From the NCBI GenBank assembly GCA_041580375.1, contig JBFGDZ010000037.1, forward strand, positions 1-22,731: DNA of 22,731 nucleotides, written 5' to 3'. Both the position numbers and the translations under genes were made by a program. Positions within the stretch are counted from its first letter, which is position 1; every line of letters begins with the position of its first letter. This DNA comes from JAPUIN01 sp041580375 (lineage in GTDB: Bacteria > Acidobacteriota > Polarisedimenticolia > Gp22-AA2). The notes beneath the pieces are model-generated. The model ran no database searches, was not told the origin of the DNA, and saw only the letters and a program-made list of their open reading frames with translations. This document shows, in pieces, positions 21,293-22,731 of this stretch.

Positions 21293-21293
21293 G

Positions 21294-21312
21294 CACGCCT
21301 TCGTGCGGCGTG
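21294..21312. terminator. Possible bidirectional hairpin between convergent genes
   Basis: CACGCC (21294-21299) and GGCGTG (21307-21312) form a 6-bp stem with a 7-nt loop, one base after the stop of the membrane protein and 30 bp from the convergent peptidase stop. There is no T tract on either side. Confidence 0.3.
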
Positions 21313-21341
21313 ACGACGGCGGGTGTCGCCGATCGGTGCGC

Positions 21342-22217
21342 TCAAAAGTCCACGCCCTCGCGGCACACCGGCATGTACTGGAGCGGCGTCTCCTCCCGGT
21401 AGCGCCGTGCCAGGGAATCCACGTCCTCGACGCGCCGGTAGGCCTCGAGCAGATCCCGGCGCCACTCGGCCTCGAGCGCGTCGAATTCCTTCCCGAGAAA
21501 GCGGGGATAATCGTCAATCGCACCGGCCTCCTCCCGTTCCGCCATGCGCAGGAGGGCGTCATCGCCGTAGGTCCGGCCGAGATAGTCGAAGAAACTGGAT
21601 CGAAGCGTGTAGCTCTGCGCCTTGCAGGGCATGTTCAGCCGACGATGCTCCTGGCGCAGGAGCCCCAGCGGGATGTCCTCGCCCCGGACGAGCCACTGCC
21701 CGGCAGCCACGACGATCGGCGTGTCGTACCAGGGAAAGCCGTGGAGCGATTTCCCAGCCCGCAGGGCGACGAGCTCGGCCAGCCCCTCTTCGAAGAACCA
21801 GTCGTGATGGGGCCTGCGGTGGATGCGGAAGGAGTGCACCATTTCGTGGGGCAACGCGCCGAAATAGCCGTGGAAAGTCGGACCGAATCGAAACAGGTGG
21901 ATGCGGCCTCCGCGATCCACCCGCGGGTACTCTCGGGAGCCGTCGGGTCGCTCGGCCGGGCCCCGAAGCAATATGGCGATCTTCTTCATGGTCGGCTTGC
22001 CGAGCAGGCGGCGGACCGCCCGGTAGTGTCTCTCGCCCTCCCGCTTGGCGTATTCGATCCCCTCCTCGTCGATCGCGCCTTCGTCCCACGCGATCACGAG
22101 GTGCGCGGTCTCCAGATGGTGGTCGTAACCCGGGACCAGCGCTGACGCATCCCATGCTGTTGCGGACTCGGAGAGCGTCATGAGTCCCGCAACGGTGAGA
22201 ACGCGTACGATGTGCAT
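21342..22217 (-). CDS. Secreted HExxH metallopeptidase (peptidase MA-like)
   Basis: A 291-residue protein. The ATG at 22217 follows a GGAGG ribosome-binding site and gives a signal peptide (MHIVRVLTVAGLMTLSESAT). The zinc-binding motif is LPHEMVHSF (H124-E125-x2-H128), and WFFEEGLAELVA (141-151) supplies the likely third ligand Glu144 of a gluzincin. This H-E-x-x-H ... E-G-x-A-E arrangement is that of the peptidase MA-like family. The N-terminal part is a mixed domain (about 25-110), and the C-terminal part is helical with several Arg-rich turns. It is predicted to be periplasmic or secreted; the substrate is unknown. Longer in-frame starts on this strand read through the divergent upstream region without a signal peptide. 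Convergent with the membrane protein gene. Confidence 0.85.
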   Translation of the reverse strand: MHIVRVLTVAGLMTLSESATAWDASALVPGYDHHLETAHLVIAWDEGAIDEEGIEYAKREGERHYRAVRRLLGKPTMKKIAILLRGPAERPDGSREYPRVDRGGRIHLFRFGPTFHGYFGALPHEMVHSFRIHRRPHHDWFFEEGLAELVALRAGKSLHGFPWYDTPIVVAAGQWLVRGEDIPLGLLRQEHRRLNMPCKAQSYTLRSSFFDYLGRTYGDDALLRMAEREEAGAIDDYPRFLGKEFDALEAEWRRDLLEAYRRVEDVDSLARRYREETPLQYMPVCREGVDF

Positions 22218-22342
22218 GGAGAACCTCCGGGTTTCGGCTGATCGTGAGAGCGAGGGAGATCCTAGCAGGATCGAGCCGAGAGCGCGCGGGCGGCGAGTGT
22301 TCACCGGTTGCGCACGTCGCCTCAACGGGTTCGACACAGGGC

Positions 22343-22348
22343 TATACT
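22343..22348 (+). promoter_or_regulatory. Possible -10 element of the C69-type gene
   Basis: TATACT at 22343-22348 lies 45 bp upstream of the ATG at 22394. A convincing -35 is not seen 16-18 bp upstream. The ribosome-binding site is AAGGGAGA just before the start. Confidence 0.3.
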
Positions 22349-22393
22349 GGACTTCCGGGGCAAACGATCCGGATCGTGAAGGGAGAATCGGAC

Positions 22394-22678
22394 ATGTCAC
22401 GTGGCGGACGGGCGTGGATGGCGGGTGCTGTGCTGGTCCTGGCCTCGTGGGCCGCGGACCCGGCGCGGGCGAGCTACGGGATCTACGTGGGCAGAAACCT
22501 GACGGCCGACGGGAGCGTCCTTCTGGGGGGCACGGGCGACGAGGTGTCGAGCCACTGGCTCGAGATCGTGCCGCGGGCGGAGTGGCCGGTGGGCGCCCGG
22601 GTGCGCGACCGTGCGAGGGACGCCGACGGCGGCTGCCGTGCCGCCCCATGGTCGCTGCTGGCCCTGGATCGGTCGTGA
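22394..22678 (+). pseudogene. Truncated C69-type (dipeptidase/PepD-like) peptidase fragment
   Basis: 94 residues. The ATG at 22394 has GGGAGA eight bases upstream. A signal peptide (MSRGGRAWMAGAVLVLASWA, cleavage near A-R-A) leads to SYGIYVGRNLTADGSVLLGG and then TGDEVSSHWLEIVPRAEWPVGA. This is the start of the C69 peptidase (N-terminal nucleophile) family, which is normally about 500 residues. After GARV the similarity ends: the rest (RDRARDADGGCRAAPW...) is not family-like and the frame stops at 22678. No other frame continues the homology. The mature N-terminus is Ser27 (SYGIYV), where the family often has a catalytic Cys. It is either a deletion remnant or a chimera at an assembly junction; the start region itself looks intact. 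Confidence 0.6.
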
Positions 22679-22731
22679 CGACCGCCCAGCTGGTCTTCCC
22701 CCACCAGCTGTTCCGCGAGCACCTCGACGCG
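22675..22731 (+). CDS. Start of a probable photolyase/cryptochrome-related protein (partial)
   Basis: A GTG at 22675 shares its GTGA with the TGA stop of the C69 fragment. The frame reads MTTAQLVFPHQLFREHLDA to the window edge, with no stop. The QLVFPHQLFREH stretch is like the opening strand of deoxyribodipyrimidine photolyase-related proteins (DPRP/FeS-BCP type). An in-frame ATG at 22648 would give a longer start. With only 19 codons visible the family call is tentative. Confidence 0.4.
   Translation, partial: MTTAQLVFPHQLFREHLDA

Overview
The window is about 22.7 kb of GC-rich, gene-dense DNA from a Gram-negative bacterium. The evidence is several lipobox signal peptides, an LPS-core-type glycosyltransferase, a rhombosortase with its C-terminally tagged lipoprotein, and secreted FG-GAP and DUF2846 proteins. 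High-GC coding, many hypothetical secreted proteins and dense glycosyltransferases would fit an uncultured Acidobacteriota- or Myxococcota-like lineage, but that is a guess: no rRNA, tRNA or taxon-specific marker is present. I see no CRISPR array, insertion sequence, phage gene or integrase.

Layout. 1-5033: the 5' part of a secreted FG-GAP repeat protein (-), a BCCT-type transporter (-), a PYROXD2-like FAD oxidoreductase with a good promoter (+), and a secreted DUF2846 protein (+). 4969-10342 is a compact minus-strand operon read right to left: glutamine-dependent asparagine synthase-like protein, GT39-type membrane glycosyltransferase, rhombotarget lipoprotein, rhombosortase. It starts from a TTGCCA-N17-TAGAAT promoter at 10441-10469. 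10571-15499 continues with envelope or glycan functions: an SGNH hydrolase, two coupled GT2 enzymes, a SAM methyltransferase with an N-terminal CxxC pair, and a WaaE/KdtX-like GT2. 15724-18647 holds a glycerophosphodiester phosphodiesterase, a multi-pass membrane protein, a secreted beta-rich protein and a lipoprotein. 18648-19096 is the only long gene-free stretch and contains a CRP/FNR-like palindrome. 19097-22731 has a Crp/Fnr regulator, a small exported protein with its own promoter and terminator, an XRE regulator plus five-helix membrane protein behind an AT-rich operator-like island, a secreted HExxH peptidase, a truncated C69-type peptidase, and the first codons of a probable photolyase-related protein.

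How the genes may work together. The clearest system is the rhombosortase and its tagged lipoprotein in one operon with AsnB-like and GT39 enzymes. It lies beside SGNH, GT2 and methyltransferase genes of the kind found in surface-polysaccharide loci. The arrangement resembles exosortase/PEP-CTERM loci, but with a rhomboid-type sorting protease. Its biological role is inferred, not shown. The second item of interest is the small XRE plus membrane-protein module with nested palindromes in unusually AT-rich DNA. Families were assigned by reading motifs; no database search was run.
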